A stretch of DNA of 64,000 bases, from NCBI RefSeq assembly GCF_048007035.1, contig NZ_CP180355.1:5952001-6016000 (forward strand), in the 5' to 3' direction. The position numbers and the translations under genes are program-made. Origin of the DNA: Imperialibacter sp963977595 (GTDB lineage: Bacteria; Bacteroidota; Bacteroidia; Cytophagales; Cyclobacteriaceae). The notes beneath the pieces were generated by a model. The model made no database searches and had not been told where the DNA came from. It saw nothing but the letters and a program-made list of their open reading frames with translations. Below, in pieces: positions 34,431 through 42,822 of this stretch. Each line of letters starts with the position of its first letter. Within the stretch, counting starts at the first letter, position 1.

Positions 34431-34769
34431 ATGGAATGGTACTTGTCAAAAATCGTCTTTGAGATTTGCGCAGGAGATCGGCCGCAGTTTGATGAAACGC
34501 TGCGGCTGATACAAGCCAATAGTGATGAAGAGGCTTTTCAGAAAGCACGAATGCTTGGCCGTAGTGAAGAAGATACTTTTGCCAATGTGCATAATCAAAC
34601 AGTGAAGTGGAAGTTCATCGACGTTTGCGACGTGATTCCGGTCGACGAATTAAAAGATGGAGTTGAATTATTTTCGCAAATTCACGAGCCGGAAGAAAGC
34701 AAAGCCTATGTTCATTATGTGCATCAAAAGGCAGCCTTGCTCCAGCTGATGCATAACCCTGTGTTGTAA
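34431..34769 (+). CDS. DUF4288 family small protein
   Basis: A 112-residue soluble protein matching DUF4288: MEWYLSKIVFEI at the N-terminus, QFDETLRLIQANSDEEAFQK in the middle and VKWKFIDVCDVIPV. Function unknown; members are often encoded singly in Bacteroidota. ATG at 34431 is preferred over the GTG at 34428 that overlaps the LiaF stop. The histidine kinase gene starts one base after its stop, so it is inside the same operon. It may be a cytoplasmic partner of the kinase, but nothing in the sequence shows this. Confidence 0.78.
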   Translation: MEWYLSKIVFEICAGDRPQFDETLRLIQANSDEEAFQKARMLGRSEEDTFANVHNQTVKWKFIDVCDVIPVDELKDGVELFSQIHEPEESKAYVHYVHQKAALLQLMHNPVL

Positions 34770-34770
34770 C

Positions 34771-35811
34771 ATGACCAAATCACTCGTTTCCTACACCACC
34801 ATCGCCCTGAGCTACCTGGCCTGGTGGATGCTTTGGATGGCCGTTCAAACCTACGCTATGCTGCTTGCTGGCTTTGACTGGGAAACGGCACTGACGGATG
34901 CTTCCATCACTCAATTGATCTATGCTGTGGCAGGTTACACCATGAACACCTCCATGCAGGCTTATCAACCGGGCAGAAGGACGGCAATATTTGTGCTTAT
35001 GCGAGCAATTGTGTTAAGCGTTATTTGCCTTTTCGCTCAACAATTCATCCTTGAACAGGTCAATGCCAAAACCCCTGGCTATGAAGCGTTTCTTGGGAAT
35101 ACGCTGGCGGTTCGGGGTATGGTTGGCTTGCTCACGATGATGCTGGTGGCCATACTTACCTGGTTTTGGGTGTACGTCACTGAAAGGACGGAAACTGAAC
35201 AACGGAAAGAGGATGCCATGAAGCTCTCCCGTGAGGCAGAGCTCAGCCAGCTTCGCCAGCAATTGCAGCCCCACTTTCTATTTAATAGCCTCAATTCTAT
35301 CAGCGCACTGGTAGGTACACGCCCCGAGGAAGCCCGCAGCATGATTCAGCAGCTATCTGATTTTCTGAGGGGCACCGTCAAAAAAGAAGACGGTAAGCTA
35401 GTGACACTGGAAGAAGAACTGAAGCATTTACAGCTTTACCTGGATATCGAAAAAGTTAGGTTTGGTCATAGGCTACGAGTAGAAATTTTAAAAAATGATG
35501 ATTGCATGGCCCACAAACTCCCTTCGCTGCTGTTGCAGCCCATAGTGGAGAACGCCATTAAATTCGGGCTGTATGACACGGTAGGAGAAATCACCGTTTC
35601 CGTGAAGGCCGCCATGCAGGGTACCATGCTGCAAATTGAAATAAAGAACCCTTTCGATCCTGAAACGTCAGTCACTGCCAGAGGAACTGGCTTTGGATTG
35701 TCGTCGGTAAAACGCAGACTGTACCTGCTTTATCATAGAAACGATTTGCTTCTCACCTCACAGCAGGGAGGAGAATTTACCACCACTATCAAAATTCCGC
35801 CATCGATATGA
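34771..35811 (+). CDS. LytS-type sensor histidine kinase
   Basis: A 346-residue membrane kinase. Residues ~1-140 hold four hydrophobic helices (~8-30, ~45-60, ~72-95, ~115-137), then a short coiled coil. The His_kinase domain has QLQPHFLFNSLNSI with the phosphoacceptor H168, and a GHKL ATPase domain with LPSLLLQPIVENAIKFGL (N-box) and GTGFGLSSVKRRL (G-box). It should phosphorylate the LytTR regulator encoded next, whose start overlaps its stop by ATGA. Small periplasmic loops suggest it senses the membrane itself or a partner such as the LiaF-like protein encoded two genes upstream. Confidence 0.94.
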   Translation: MTKSLVSYTTIALSYLAWWMLWMAVQTYAMLLAGFDWETALTDASITQLIYAVAGYTMNTSMQAYQPGRRTAIFVLMRAIVLSVICLFAQQFILEQVNAKTPGYEAFLGNTLAVRGMVGLLTMMLVAILTWFWVYVTERTETEQRKEDAMKLSREAELSQLRQQLQPHFLFNSLNSISALVGTRPEEARSMIQQLSDFLRGTVKKEDGKLVTLEEELKHLQLYLDIEKVRFGHRLRVEILKNDDCMAHKLPSLLLQPIVENAIKFGLYDTVGEITVSVKAAMQGTMLQIEIKNPFDPETSVTARGTGFGLSSVKRRLYLLYHRNDLLLTSQQGGEFTTTIKIPPSI

Positions 35812-36542
35812 TCAAAGTGATATTAATAGATGACGAGCAACTGGCCCGCAGCATGGTAAAGGAATACCTCAGCGCTTATGCCGACATTGCCATTGTTGAC
35901 GAATGCAACGACGGGTTTGAAGGCGTAAAAGCGATTGCGCAACACAAGCCTGACCTTATTTTTCTCGACATTCAGATGCCAAAAATCAATGGCTTTGAAA
36001 TGCTCGAACTGGTAGAGAACCCTCCAGCGGTCATTTTCACCACTGCCTTCGACGAGTATGCCATTCAGGCTTTCGAGCAACATGCGCTGGATTACCTGCT
36101 AAAGCCCTTCAGCAAAGAGAGGTTCGACAAGGCGATTCAAAAATGGAGAAGCCAGCAGGGAGGTGCACAGCAGGGCACCACAGAACTGCTCGAAAATACC
36201 TCGTTGCCCGAAGAGCGGCTGCGCATTGTGGTTAAGAAAGGCAGCAACATTGTGATTGTCCCCATTCAGACCGTGCATTATCTGGAAGCGTACGACGACT
36301 ATGTGAAAATCCACACGAAAGAGGGGTTTTACCTGAAAAAGAAGACCATGGGTCACTTTGAAAAAGTGCTTGACCCCAAGCAGTTTGTGCGCATCCATCG
36401 CTCTTACCTGATGAACCTGCAGGAACTTACCCGTATTGAGCCCGCCGAAAAAGACAGCCATCTGGCGCTTTTAAGAAGTGGTACCCGCATTCCGCTGAGC
36501 CAGAGTGGCTATGCCAAGTTGAAGGAGGTGCTGGGGATTTGA
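35808..36542 (+). CDS. LytTR-type response regulator
   Basis: A 244-residue regulator with a receiver domain (1-120; acidic pocket DDE at 8-10, phosphoacceptor D54 in LIFLDIQMP, and K-P at DYLLKPF) and a C-terminal LytTR DNA-binding domain (~145-244, LRIVVKKGSNIVIVPIQTV, YLEAYDDYVKIHT and FVRIHRSYLMN). It is the cognate partner of the upstream LytS kinase. Such regulators bind direct repeats upstream of cell-envelope genes; no clear site was identified here. It ends the operon that starts with the LiaF-like gene. Confidence 0.95.
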   Translation: MIKVILIDDEQLARSMVKEYLSAYADIAIVDECNDGFEGVKAIAQHKPDLIFLDIQMPKINGFEMLELVENPPAVIFTTAFDEYAIQAFEQHALDYLLKPFSKERFDKAIQKWRSQQGGAQQGTTELLENTSLPEERLRIVVKKGSNIVIVPIQTVHYLEAYDDYVKIHTKEGFYLKKKTMGHFEKVLDPKQFVRIHRSYLMNLQELTRIEPAEKDSHLALLRSGTRIPLSQSGYAKLKEVLGI

Positions 36543-36708
36543 GGTGTGGAGGGCGATAGGGTAAATCAAAAACCAGATCTACCTGCGACTGCAAAAGAAA
36601 TAAATGTGATTGTGTATATTCGGTAGGCCAATTTGATTGAATTGCTGTTAGTCAAAACGATCAAAGCCTGATAAAGACTCAACCAGTACACAAACCAAAA
36701 CATTTACC

Positions 36709-36915
36709 ATGCCCAAACACAGCGTAAAACTCAATTTGCCTTCCACTGAGATTGGAAGTTCCGACGTAATCATTGATGTGACCCAGGACGGTGGCAAATT
36801 AGGCACCTTAAAAATATCAAAAGGAGGTCTTGACTGGACGCCGAGGTATGCAAAAATCATCTCCCTGAACTGGACTCAATTTGACAAACTCCTGCAGGAC
36901 AACACAAAGAAATAA
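36709..36915 (+). CDS. small conserved protein of unknown function
   Basis: A 68-residue soluble protein: MPKHSVKLNLPSTEIGSSD, then IDVTQDGGKLGTLKISKGG, then LDWTPRYAKIISLNWTQF. Small proteins with this order (a polar strand pair, GxLxISKGxxxWxP, and a final WxxFDxL) occur in many bacteria and are sometimes encoded near histone-like genes; the function is unknown. The ATG at 36709 is in the right place relative to this pattern. It stands alone, 166 bp after the LytTR gene and 112 bp before the esterase gene. Confidence 0.7.
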   Translation: MPKHSVKLNLPSTEIGSSDVIIDVTQDGGKLGTLKISKGGLDWTPRYAKIISLNWTQFDKLLQDNTKK

Positions 36916-37027
36916 GGAAAGACAGCCAATGCTGAATAGCCATGCCAGTGTTGCAATTCTTTGTGCCAAAGCCTAACTTCATTCGGGGCTGCGCCTGTGC
37001 ACCCCCGATCATTAAACACTACCTACC

Positions 37028-38062
37028 ATGCTTTTTAAATCATTTCTCCCGCTGGCCATTGGCTGCTGCTTGCTTACCTATACTGTAGCAGCACAGTCAG
37101 CTAGCGAAAATGGCAATGGCAACTTTGTCGTTGGCCCCGACTATACAATTGACCCGGCACTCACCGACCTCGGCAACCCCAATGGAAAGTACTTCGAGTT
37201 TTCCATGCCTTTAGCCGACAGCAATATTTTTCCTGGCACCGATGCTACGCTCGACCCTAAAAAGCCAGTGAGGGAAACTCGGCAGATCTTTGTCTACGTT
37301 CCCGCTGCTTACAAAGATGGAACGAAAGCACCCATTCTGGTTACGTTGGATGGCCCCAGCCGATTGGACCTTGTGCGCAACGCCCTTGACAACCTCACCA
37401 TTTCGACAGATGCGGCTCGCAAATTGCCCGCCTTCATCACCATCGCCGTGCAGAATGGGGGAGATGATGCCAAAGGCAGCGAGAGGGGCCTTGAATACGA
37501 TACTATGTCGGATCGCTTTGCCCGTTTTATCAACGATGAGGTGCTGCCTGCTGTGCTCAGCAACCAGGCCATCAAAGCGGCTTATCCCAACATCGCCTTT
37601 ACTGCTGACCCCTGGGGGAAAGCCGTGATGGGTTGCAGCTCGGGCGGTGCTGCTGCGCTGACCATGGGCTGGTTCAGACCAGACCTTTTCAGGCGACTGA
37701 TAACCTATTCCGGCACTTTCGTCGATCAGCAGGACGATGATGCAGCCGAAGAGGCCACCTATCCACTAGGGGCCTGGGAATACCATTCTGGCATGAAGCT
37801 CATCGAAACGACGGACAAGAAACCGCTCCACGTTTTTACCCATGTATCGGAATTCGACCTGCGCTATGACGACGCCGAGGAAACCTACCACAACTGGGTA
37901 ATGGCCAATAACCGCACTGCCGACGCCCTCAAAGCCAAAGGCTACGACTACCGCTATGTTTTCAGCAAAGCCACCAAGCACTGCGACACCAAGGTATATG
38001 AAATGACCCTGGCTAATACGCTGGTTTGGATGTGGAAGGGGTACGAGGGAGGTAGTAGGTAA
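37028..38062 (+). CDS. exported esterase (alpha/beta hydrolase, esterase-D type)
   Basis: A 344-residue secreted hydrolase. The signal peptide ends near VAAQS (~24). The catalytic domain resembles the Fes/esterase-D family, with VPAAYKDGTKAPILVTLDG (strand and oxyanion region, ~100-118), the nucleophile elbow GCSSGG (Ser ~207), an acid region HVSEFDLRYDD (~275) and a C-terminal histidine in KATKHCDTK (~324). It probably cleaves esters of sugars or siderophores at the surface or in the periplasm; the substrate is unknown. ATG at 37028 starts the signal peptide. No neighbours on the same strand are close enough for an operon. Confidence 0.88.
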   Translation: MLFKSFLPLAIGCCLLTYTVAAQSASENGNGNFVVGPDYTIDPALTDLGNPNGKYFEFSMPLADSNIFPGTDATLDPKKPVRETRQIFVYVPAAYKDGTKAPILVTLDGPSRLDLVRNALDNLTISTDAARKLPAFITIAVQNGGDDAKGSERGLEYDTMSDRFARFINDEVLPAVLSNQAIKAAYPNIAFTADPWGKAVMGCSSGGAAALTMGWFRPDLFRRLITYSGTFVDQQDDDAAEEATYPLGAWEYHSGMKLIETTDKKPLHVFTHVSEFDLRYDDAEETYHNWVMANNRTADALKAKGYDYRYVFSKATKHCDTKVYEMTLANTLVWMWKGYEGGSR

Positions 38063-38186
38063 ATAGTAAGTGGTAGGCAGTAATCGGTGTGGGTGCGGCG
38101 TCGGACTGCTAGATGGTTTGGGAGAAAGTGTGGAGAAAACGCTCTTCAGGCAAAGAATTTTTTAAGCTTGGAAAAACGACAGTGAT

Positions 38187-38807
38187 ATGAGAGTGACTAA
38201 AACAGTGCTTATCATTTTTTTTATGCTGGGTGCATGTATTGTCTCATGCCTGACCAGGGATGGCAGTTGTGAATCCGGCCCTCCTCACTTCAGGATAAAG
38301 GGGATAGAATCTACTAACATGAGGCTTACCACTTCGGAGCCAAATCCCTGGAGAAAAATTATCGGAAACGAGCAAGTCCTCTGGGATAGCTTTTTTATAA
38401 GCTTCAATTTTCAAGCGGATTATATTGCTGCCATTGTGTCGGACTACGGCCAATCTTTAATGGCCCTTGAGTGTGCTGAGCAGGGGTATGCCGGGGACAA
38501 GATTGGGGTTGATACTATTTTTGTTCGTACGATGTATGACTACAACGACACTTATGCTGCAGGAGACACCATCAATCAAATCGTTCTGATAAAAGACTGG
38601 ATCTTTTTCTACGACGATTTTGAGAAATTTGTACCCCTGTCGAACTACATCGTAGACAACCATAATGGTGTTATCGACCAGCAATTTCAGTTTAAATTGT
38701 CGGATGCTCCTGGCAAAGGTGATTCCTTTTCAATTCAACTATCTTTTATCCTCAACAATGGGGAGGCCTTTCAACACACTACAAACCCACTCGTTTTGAC
38801 GAAGTAA
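38187..38807 (+). CDS. uncharacterised lipoprotein
   Basis: A 206-residue lipoprotein; the signal ends in a double-cysteine region ACIVSC (Cys ~16-20). The mature part (~21-206) is predicted to be mostly beta-strand with acidic patches and YNDTYAAGDTINQIV in its centre. It resembles, in length and layout only, small Bacteroidota lipoproteins of unassigned DUF families; I do not recognise a specific one. No catalytic motif. The gene ends directly before a repeat cluster. Confidence 0.6.
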   Translation: MRVTKTVLIIFFMLGACIVSCLTRDGSCESGPPHFRIKGIESTNMRLTTSEPNPWRKIIGNEQVLWDSFFISFNFQADYIAAIVSDYGQSLMALECAEQGYAGDKIGVDTIFVRTMYDYNDTYAAGDTINQIVLIKDWIFFYDDFEKFVPLSNYIVDNHNGVIDQQFQFKLSDAPGKGDSFSIQLSFILNNGEAFQHTTNPLVLTK

Positions 38808-38931
38808 ATGTTAACTTTTCTTTCCAACCGTCTATCGCCAGTATATTCATGGCTGAAAGGAAGCAGGCCAACTATCCAGGCTCACAAGCAAAAGAGTAGG
38901 TTTGCCAGAGCAAACCGCAAAGGTTGTAGAT

Positions 38932-39006
38932 GTGCCGTACCTACGGCACTCGCAGTAAGCCCGATTTTAGTGAGCCGGTGTTACCGGCATATCGTCCCTA
39001 CGGGAC
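38932..39006. repeat. three consecutive short hairpins
   Basis: GTGCCGTA-CC-TACGGCAC (38932-38949), GCCGGT-GTT-ACCGGC (38974-38988) and GTCCC-TAC-GGGAC (38994-39006) are perfect stems in series. Similar strings of small hairpins are a known dispersed intergenic repeat type in Bacteroidota. Confidence 0.6.
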
Positions 39007-39153
39007 TGGGCACACAAGGCTTTTCTCGTTCCGCTAGTCAGCTAATCAACTCTTGTCTGTGGTAGCGCAAAGATGGTGAGATAGTCACGCAAAGGCGCAG
39101 GTTGGCTGAAGCAAACCGCAAAGTTCTCGATATGGCATACTTAGGGCCTTAGT

Positions 39154-39516
39154 GCCTTTGTGGCCAAAAGAAAGAGTTTATTCGAAAGGTCACCAAAGTA
39201 CTCATACAAGGGCGCAAGTTTGCCGGAGCAAACCGCAAAGTCGTTATATTCTATGCTTCGAGCCTTGGTGCCTTTGTGGCAAAAAGAAAGAGTTTATTCG
39301 AAAGGTCAGAAAAGTACTCACGCAAAGGCGCAAGTTTGCCGGAGCAAACCGCAGAGCCGTTATATGCTATGCTTTGAGCCTTAGTGCCTTTGTGGCAAAA
39401 AGAAAGAGTTTATTCGAAAGGTCAGAAAAGTACTCACGCAAAGGCGCAAGTTTGCCGGAGCAAACCGCAAAGTTTTAATACGCTCTGCTTCGAGCCTTAG
39501 TGCCTTTGTGGCTAAA
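39154..39516. repeat. tandem 116-bp direct repeats (three full units, one partial)
   Basis: Full units begin at 39154, 39270 and 39386 and a partial at 39502, each with GCCTTTGTGGC. The second and third units are nearly identical over about 90 bases (from GCCTTTGTGG to AGCAAACCGC) and differ mainly in the last ~25. The first is more diverged. The phrase CAAAGGCGCAAG in each unit is typical of low-complexity dispersed repeats in Bacteroidota genomes. Confidence 0.85.
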
Positions 39517-39617
39517 AGTAAAAGAAAATCGTACAGAACAATACTTCGGAGCGTTCTCAATACCTGCATAGTTTTTGCTATTTATCCAGTGGCATTAAAA
39601 CTTCAAATCATACAATC

Positions 39618-39944
39618 ATGAACAATTCCAAAGTTGACAACTACACAAAATTTGTGCTGACAGTAATCGCCCTCTGTTTAACAGTGTTGACGTTTGAGCA
39701 GGTTGAGCTTTTTCCAAAGGCATATGCAGGTGAATCGACCAGTCCAGCAATGATATCAGGTACAAATTATGGTCTCGTCCCTCTCAATGAAGACGGAAGC
39801 ATCACGGTGAAAATAAGTGCAAGTGATGAATTGGATGTAAACATTGTGGGAATAGATACCAGCGACGAGCTGGATGTAAATATTGACGAGCTAGGAGGTA
39901 GCTATGTGTCGAGCGGCGGGCCAATACCGGTAAAAATCAAATAA
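39618..39944 (+). CDS. small exported protein of unknown function
   Basis: A 108-residue protein with one hydrophobic segment (~12-28, FVLTVIALCLTVLTF) acting as signal or anchor, followed by an extracytoplasmic part with a short internal repeat: SDELDVNI occurs twice, 13 residues apart. The end is beta-rich (IPVKIK). The family is not known to me; similar short proteins with an N-terminal anchor exist in Bacteroidota. It is the only gene between the repeat cluster and the convergent exporter gene, whose stop lies 30 bp away. Confidence 0.6.
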   Translation: MNNSKVDNYTKFVLTVIALCLTVLTFEQVELFPKAYAGESTSPAMISGTNYGLVPLNEDGSITVKISASDELDVNIVGIDTSDELDVNIDELGGSYVSSGGPIPVKIK

Positions 39945-39974
39945 GCAACTTACTCCAGTAAGCTCAACTCCTGG

Positions 39975-41225
39975 CTATAACGTACCAATCATGTCCACTT
40001 CTTCCTGCTCCACCTCTTTGAGGGTAGCCTTGTGCTTGATGATGTTTCTCCCGAGGTGGAAAATACCCAGAGACGACAAAGCACAGCAGGCCATTACGCC
40101 AGCCATGGGAAGAGGAGTGGGGTCGTTGAAAACACTCACCAGCACCGAAGCACCTGCCCCAATGGCCATTTGAATGGCACCCATCAGCGCCGATGCATTG
40201 CCTGCATTGGTGTGGAAAGGCGCCATGGAGAGGGCTGAGGAATTGGGGAATATAAAGCCCTGGCAGCATAAAAAGATAAACACAAGGGCGGTAACACTGT
40301 AGAAGTCCGCCAGGCCAAGGAAACTCAGGGCTACCAATCCCATTCCGGCGGCGGCCTGAAAAGACAGTCCCACTCCAATGATCTGTTCGCTGGAGTATTT
40401 CTTGAGCATGAGGTTATTGACTTGAGTAGAGCCAATCAACCCCATGGCAATAACTGCGAACACCCAGCTGAACTGACCTTCCGTGAGCTGGAACACTTCC
40501 ATGTACACATGGGGGGCACCACTGATGTAGGCATACAGGCCAGCTGCAGCCACTGCACCCGTAAAGGCGAATGTAGTGAACTGGGCATATCGGAATACGC
40601 TGGCAAAGTTTCGCAGGATAGGCCTGGGCATCAGTGAAAAGGAAGGGTTAGGCTTTTTACTTTCCGGTAACAACCAATAGACTCCCACCAGAACGCCAAT
40701 GGCCACCACAACAAGGGCGACAAAGACATAACGCCAGCCAAACACTGAAGTAATGAGGCCACCGGCTGTTGGGGCAATAATAGGGGAGACCGCCACCACC
40801 AGCATCAGCGACGAAAAGACCTTGGCGTTTTCTTTTGCTTCGAACAAGTCACGTACCATAGCACGGGCAGCCACCATACCAACACAGCCGCCCAATGCCT
40901 GCAAAAACCTGCCAGCAATCAATACCTCTACCGAACCTGCCATCGCACAACCAACGGAAGCCACCAGATACAGGCTCAGTCCGAAGTAGAGAGGGTTTTT
41001 GCGTCCAAACCTCTCCAGCAAAGGGCCGTAGAGCAATTGCCCGGCCGAAATACCCACAAAGAAGCTGGACAGCGATAGCATGACCTGATCCACGCTGGTG
41101 TTCAGGCCTTTGGCAATACCCGAAAAAGCTGGCAGGTACATGTCCACTGAAAAGGGGCCGATGGCGGTAAGCAGCCCCAGGATGAAGATCAGAGAGATTT
41201 TACTTTTAGGACGGTGGTTGGTCAT
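39975..41225 (-). CDS. MFS multidrug exporter, Bcr/CflA type
   Basis: A 416-residue major facilitator with about 12 transmembrane helices. Helix 1 and loop 1 carry the Bcr/CflA signature GPFSVDMYLPAF (~23-34); loop 2-3 has GPLLERFGRKNPL (MFS motif A, ~67-79) and helix 4 RFLQALGGCVGMVAARAMVRD (~105-125). The family exports bicyclomycin, chloramphenicol, sulfonamides or other small compounds by proton antiport; the real substrate is unknown. The ATG at 41225 is the first in frame ahead of helix 1, and a -7 element 46 bp upstream supports it. Confidence 0.93.
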   Translation of the reverse strand: MTNHRPKSKISLIFILGLLTAIGPFSVDMYLPAFSGIAKGLNTSVDQVMLSLSSFFVGISAGQLLYGPLLERFGRKNPLYFGLSLYLVASVGCAMAGSVEVLIAGRFLQALGGCVGMVAARAMVRDLFEAKENAKVFSSLMLVVAVSPIIAPTAGGLITSVFGWRYVFVALVVVAIGVLVGVYWLLPESKKPNPSFSLMPRPILRNFASVFRYAQFTTFAFTGAVAAAGLYAYISGAPHVYMEVFQLTEGQFSWVFAVIAMGLIGSTQVNNLMLKKYSSEQIIGVGLSFQAAAGMGLVALSFLGLADFYSVTALVFIFLCCQGFIFPNSSALSMAPFHTNAGNASALMGAIQMAIGAGASVLVSVFNDPTPLPMAGVMACCALSSLGIFHLGRNIIKHKATLKEVEQEEVDMIGTL

Positions 41226-41270
41226 GGGGCAGTTGGGTCGAACCTTGCGGCTTCACAAAGCTCTTTTGCC

Positions 41271-41278
41271 CAAAGGTA
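41271..41278 (-). promoter_or_regulatory. -7 promoter element for the Bcr/CflA gene
   Basis: Minus strand TACCTTTG, a perfect TAnnTTTG match, 45 bp upstream of the ATG at 41225. No TTG at the normal distance. Confidence 0.35.
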
Positions 41279-41394
41279 GGCATGGAAATTCTTTCCTGGT
41301 AAGGGTTTATCCAACAACGGTTTATATGTCTGAACAATCTACAGTGGGCAGGGCTTATTGAACAACTTCATCAGGATTGTTTGGGTGCCACGGG

Positions 41395-42822
41395 CTATTC
41401 TTTTTTTTGCGCAAACATCCAGTCCATCAAACCAGGAGTTTCCCTTACCTGCTTCCAGATGTCGTGGCCACGGTCGGGGTACTCGGTGTAGTGAGGGGAA
41501 CCACCAGCATTCTTCACCGCCTGAATGATGTGCTGAGAGCCTGATACAGGCACATTGACATCAGTTCGACCATGGAAGGCCCACACCGGTACATCCACAA
41601 TTTGTTGAGCAAACTGTGGATCGCCCTCACCGGAAACAGGTACAGCCGCTGCGAACAAATCAGGACGGGTGCTGATAAAGTGCCAGGTGCCATAGCCGCC
41701 AAGCGAACTCCCCATAACGTAGCGCCTCTTTTCATCGATGTCAAATTCCTTTTCCAGCGCTGCCATGGCTTCAAATACCAGCGTGTCGATAGACTTATAG
41801 GCAGGTATGCCTCCCCAGCTATGCATGGGAGGGCATTGGGGGACAAAAAGAAATGCCTGGTACTTTTCCCTTCTGGTGTAGTCAGAAAGCATTTGTGCTG
41901 CCAATGATCCATCAAACTGCCTGGTGTTGTCCGTTCCCCATCCAGCGCCACCATGCAAGCAAACGACCATCGGAAATTTCTTCCCCGGCTCGTAATCGAG
42001 AGGTTTCAGAAACCTGTACTGCAACGTTACACCTTTGCTGCTGGTGTAGGAGCGAAACTCGTAAGGATCCGCCATTTTTTTGGCGGCCGGGGTGGCGTGA
42101 GTGTTATAGTAGCCTTGCTTGACTATCATGAACCCAAAAAGCAGGAGAAAAAACACCCCCATAAAACTGAGGAAAGCATATATGTCTGCGATCGATTTCC
42201 TGCTCTCTGTGCTTACCTGTTCTTCTATTAGCAGGCTGCGCTCCTCCATAAATTGCCTGATGAACAATACCCAAACGAGCCCTCCGGCAATGGTTGCCCA
42301 CTCCGCCAGCTTTTGGACAAAGATACTAGTGGAAGAATTGTTGCCCGAAAGCAACATCCAGGTGAGGGAAATGAGTAAGATCACGTTCACTATACCAATC
42401 ACGAGGCCGACGGTCTTGAGCAAGGGCTTCTTTCGGGCATCAGAGGTCAAAAGACCTGCGGCGTGAAGAAGGCCTGCAAAAAGCAATAAATAAAGTACCG
42501 GGTTGTAAAAATCCTGCAATTGTCGTGCTCGTAATATGGCTGTAAAGACAATCACTTGTAGTAACACCATGATGCTGGATGCCACAGTGCCGAAGAAAGC
42601 CAGCCGGTACTGATTTTGGTGATAGTATTTCAAGAGGAACAGGGACGGAAGCATGTAAATAACACATGTAACAAGCAACCAGCTACCAAACGACGGCAGC
42701 CAGAACATTTGGTAGCCCACACACATTTGAACAACTGTTTGGAGTGTGTTAGCGACAATGTACAGGCCGATAAGAAAGCTTCCAAAAAAATAGAAATCTC
42801 GGTTGATGGGAAAAGCTTTCAT
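41395..42822 (-). CDS. membrane-anchored alpha/beta hydrolase (prolyl-oligopeptidase-like)
   Basis: A 475-residue protein with an N-terminal half of about seven transmembrane helices (residues ~10-235) and a C-terminal extracytoplasmic alpha/beta hydrolase (~250-475). The hydrolase has FPMVVCLHGGAGWG (oxyanion region, ~285-298), the nucleophile elbow GSSLGGYGTWHF (Ser ~370), an acid in HGRTDVNVP (~420) and the histidine in PDRGHDIWK (~452). Family members cleave esters or peptides; the substrate is unknown. The membrane half resembles no named transporter. Its start at 42822 is the first ATG ahead of helix 1. The exporter gene lies 169 bp downstream on the same strand. Confidence 0.87.
   Translation of the reverse strand: MKAFPINRDFYFFGSFLIGLYIVANTLQTVVQMCVGYQMFWLPSFGSWLLVTCVIYMLPSLFLLKYYHQNQYRLAFFGTVASSIMVLLQVIVFTAILRARQLQDFYNPVLYLLLFAGLLHAAGLLTSDARKKPLLKTVGLVIGIVNVILLISLTWMLLSGNNSSTSIFVQKLAEWATIAGGLVWVLFIRQFMEERSLLIEEQVSTESRKSIADIYAFLSFMGVFFLLLFGFMIVKQGYYNTHATPAAKKMADPYEFRSYTSSKGVTLQYRFLKPLDYEPGKKFPMVVCLHGGAGWGTDNTRQFDGSLAAQMLSDYTRREKYQAFLFVPQCPPMHSWGGIPAYKSIDTLVFEAMAALEKEFDIDEKRRYVMGSSLGGYGTWHFISTRPDLFAAAVPVSGEGDPQFAQQIVDVPVWAFHGRTDVNVPVSGSQHIIQAVKNAGGSPHYTEYPDRGHDIWKQVRETPGLMDWMFAQKKE

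Larger units (their letters stand above)
38808..39617. repeat. repeat-rich gene-free region
   Basis: This 810-bp stretch has no convincing gene. It holds three short hairpins (38932-39006) and a tandem array of 116-bp units (39154-39516), with a diverged partial unit at about 39075-39153 and short related segments near 38895-38925 (the phrase GAGCAAACCGCAAAG recurs). Open frames across it shift with each unit because 116 is not divisible by three. Confidence 0.75.

Noticed and set aside
36976..37010. Terminator after the small conserved gene (TCGGGG ... CCCCGA)
   Set aside because: Only a 6-bp stem with a 14-base loop and no T-run on either strand.
39152..39478. Open frames through the tandem 116-bp repeats
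   Set aside because: Frame changes in every unit, product is Lys/Arg-rich and repetitive with no family; treated as non-coding repeat.
39154..39516. Possible CRISPR array
   Set aside because: Units are 116 bp with no short-repeat/unique-spacer alternation and no cas genes nearby.
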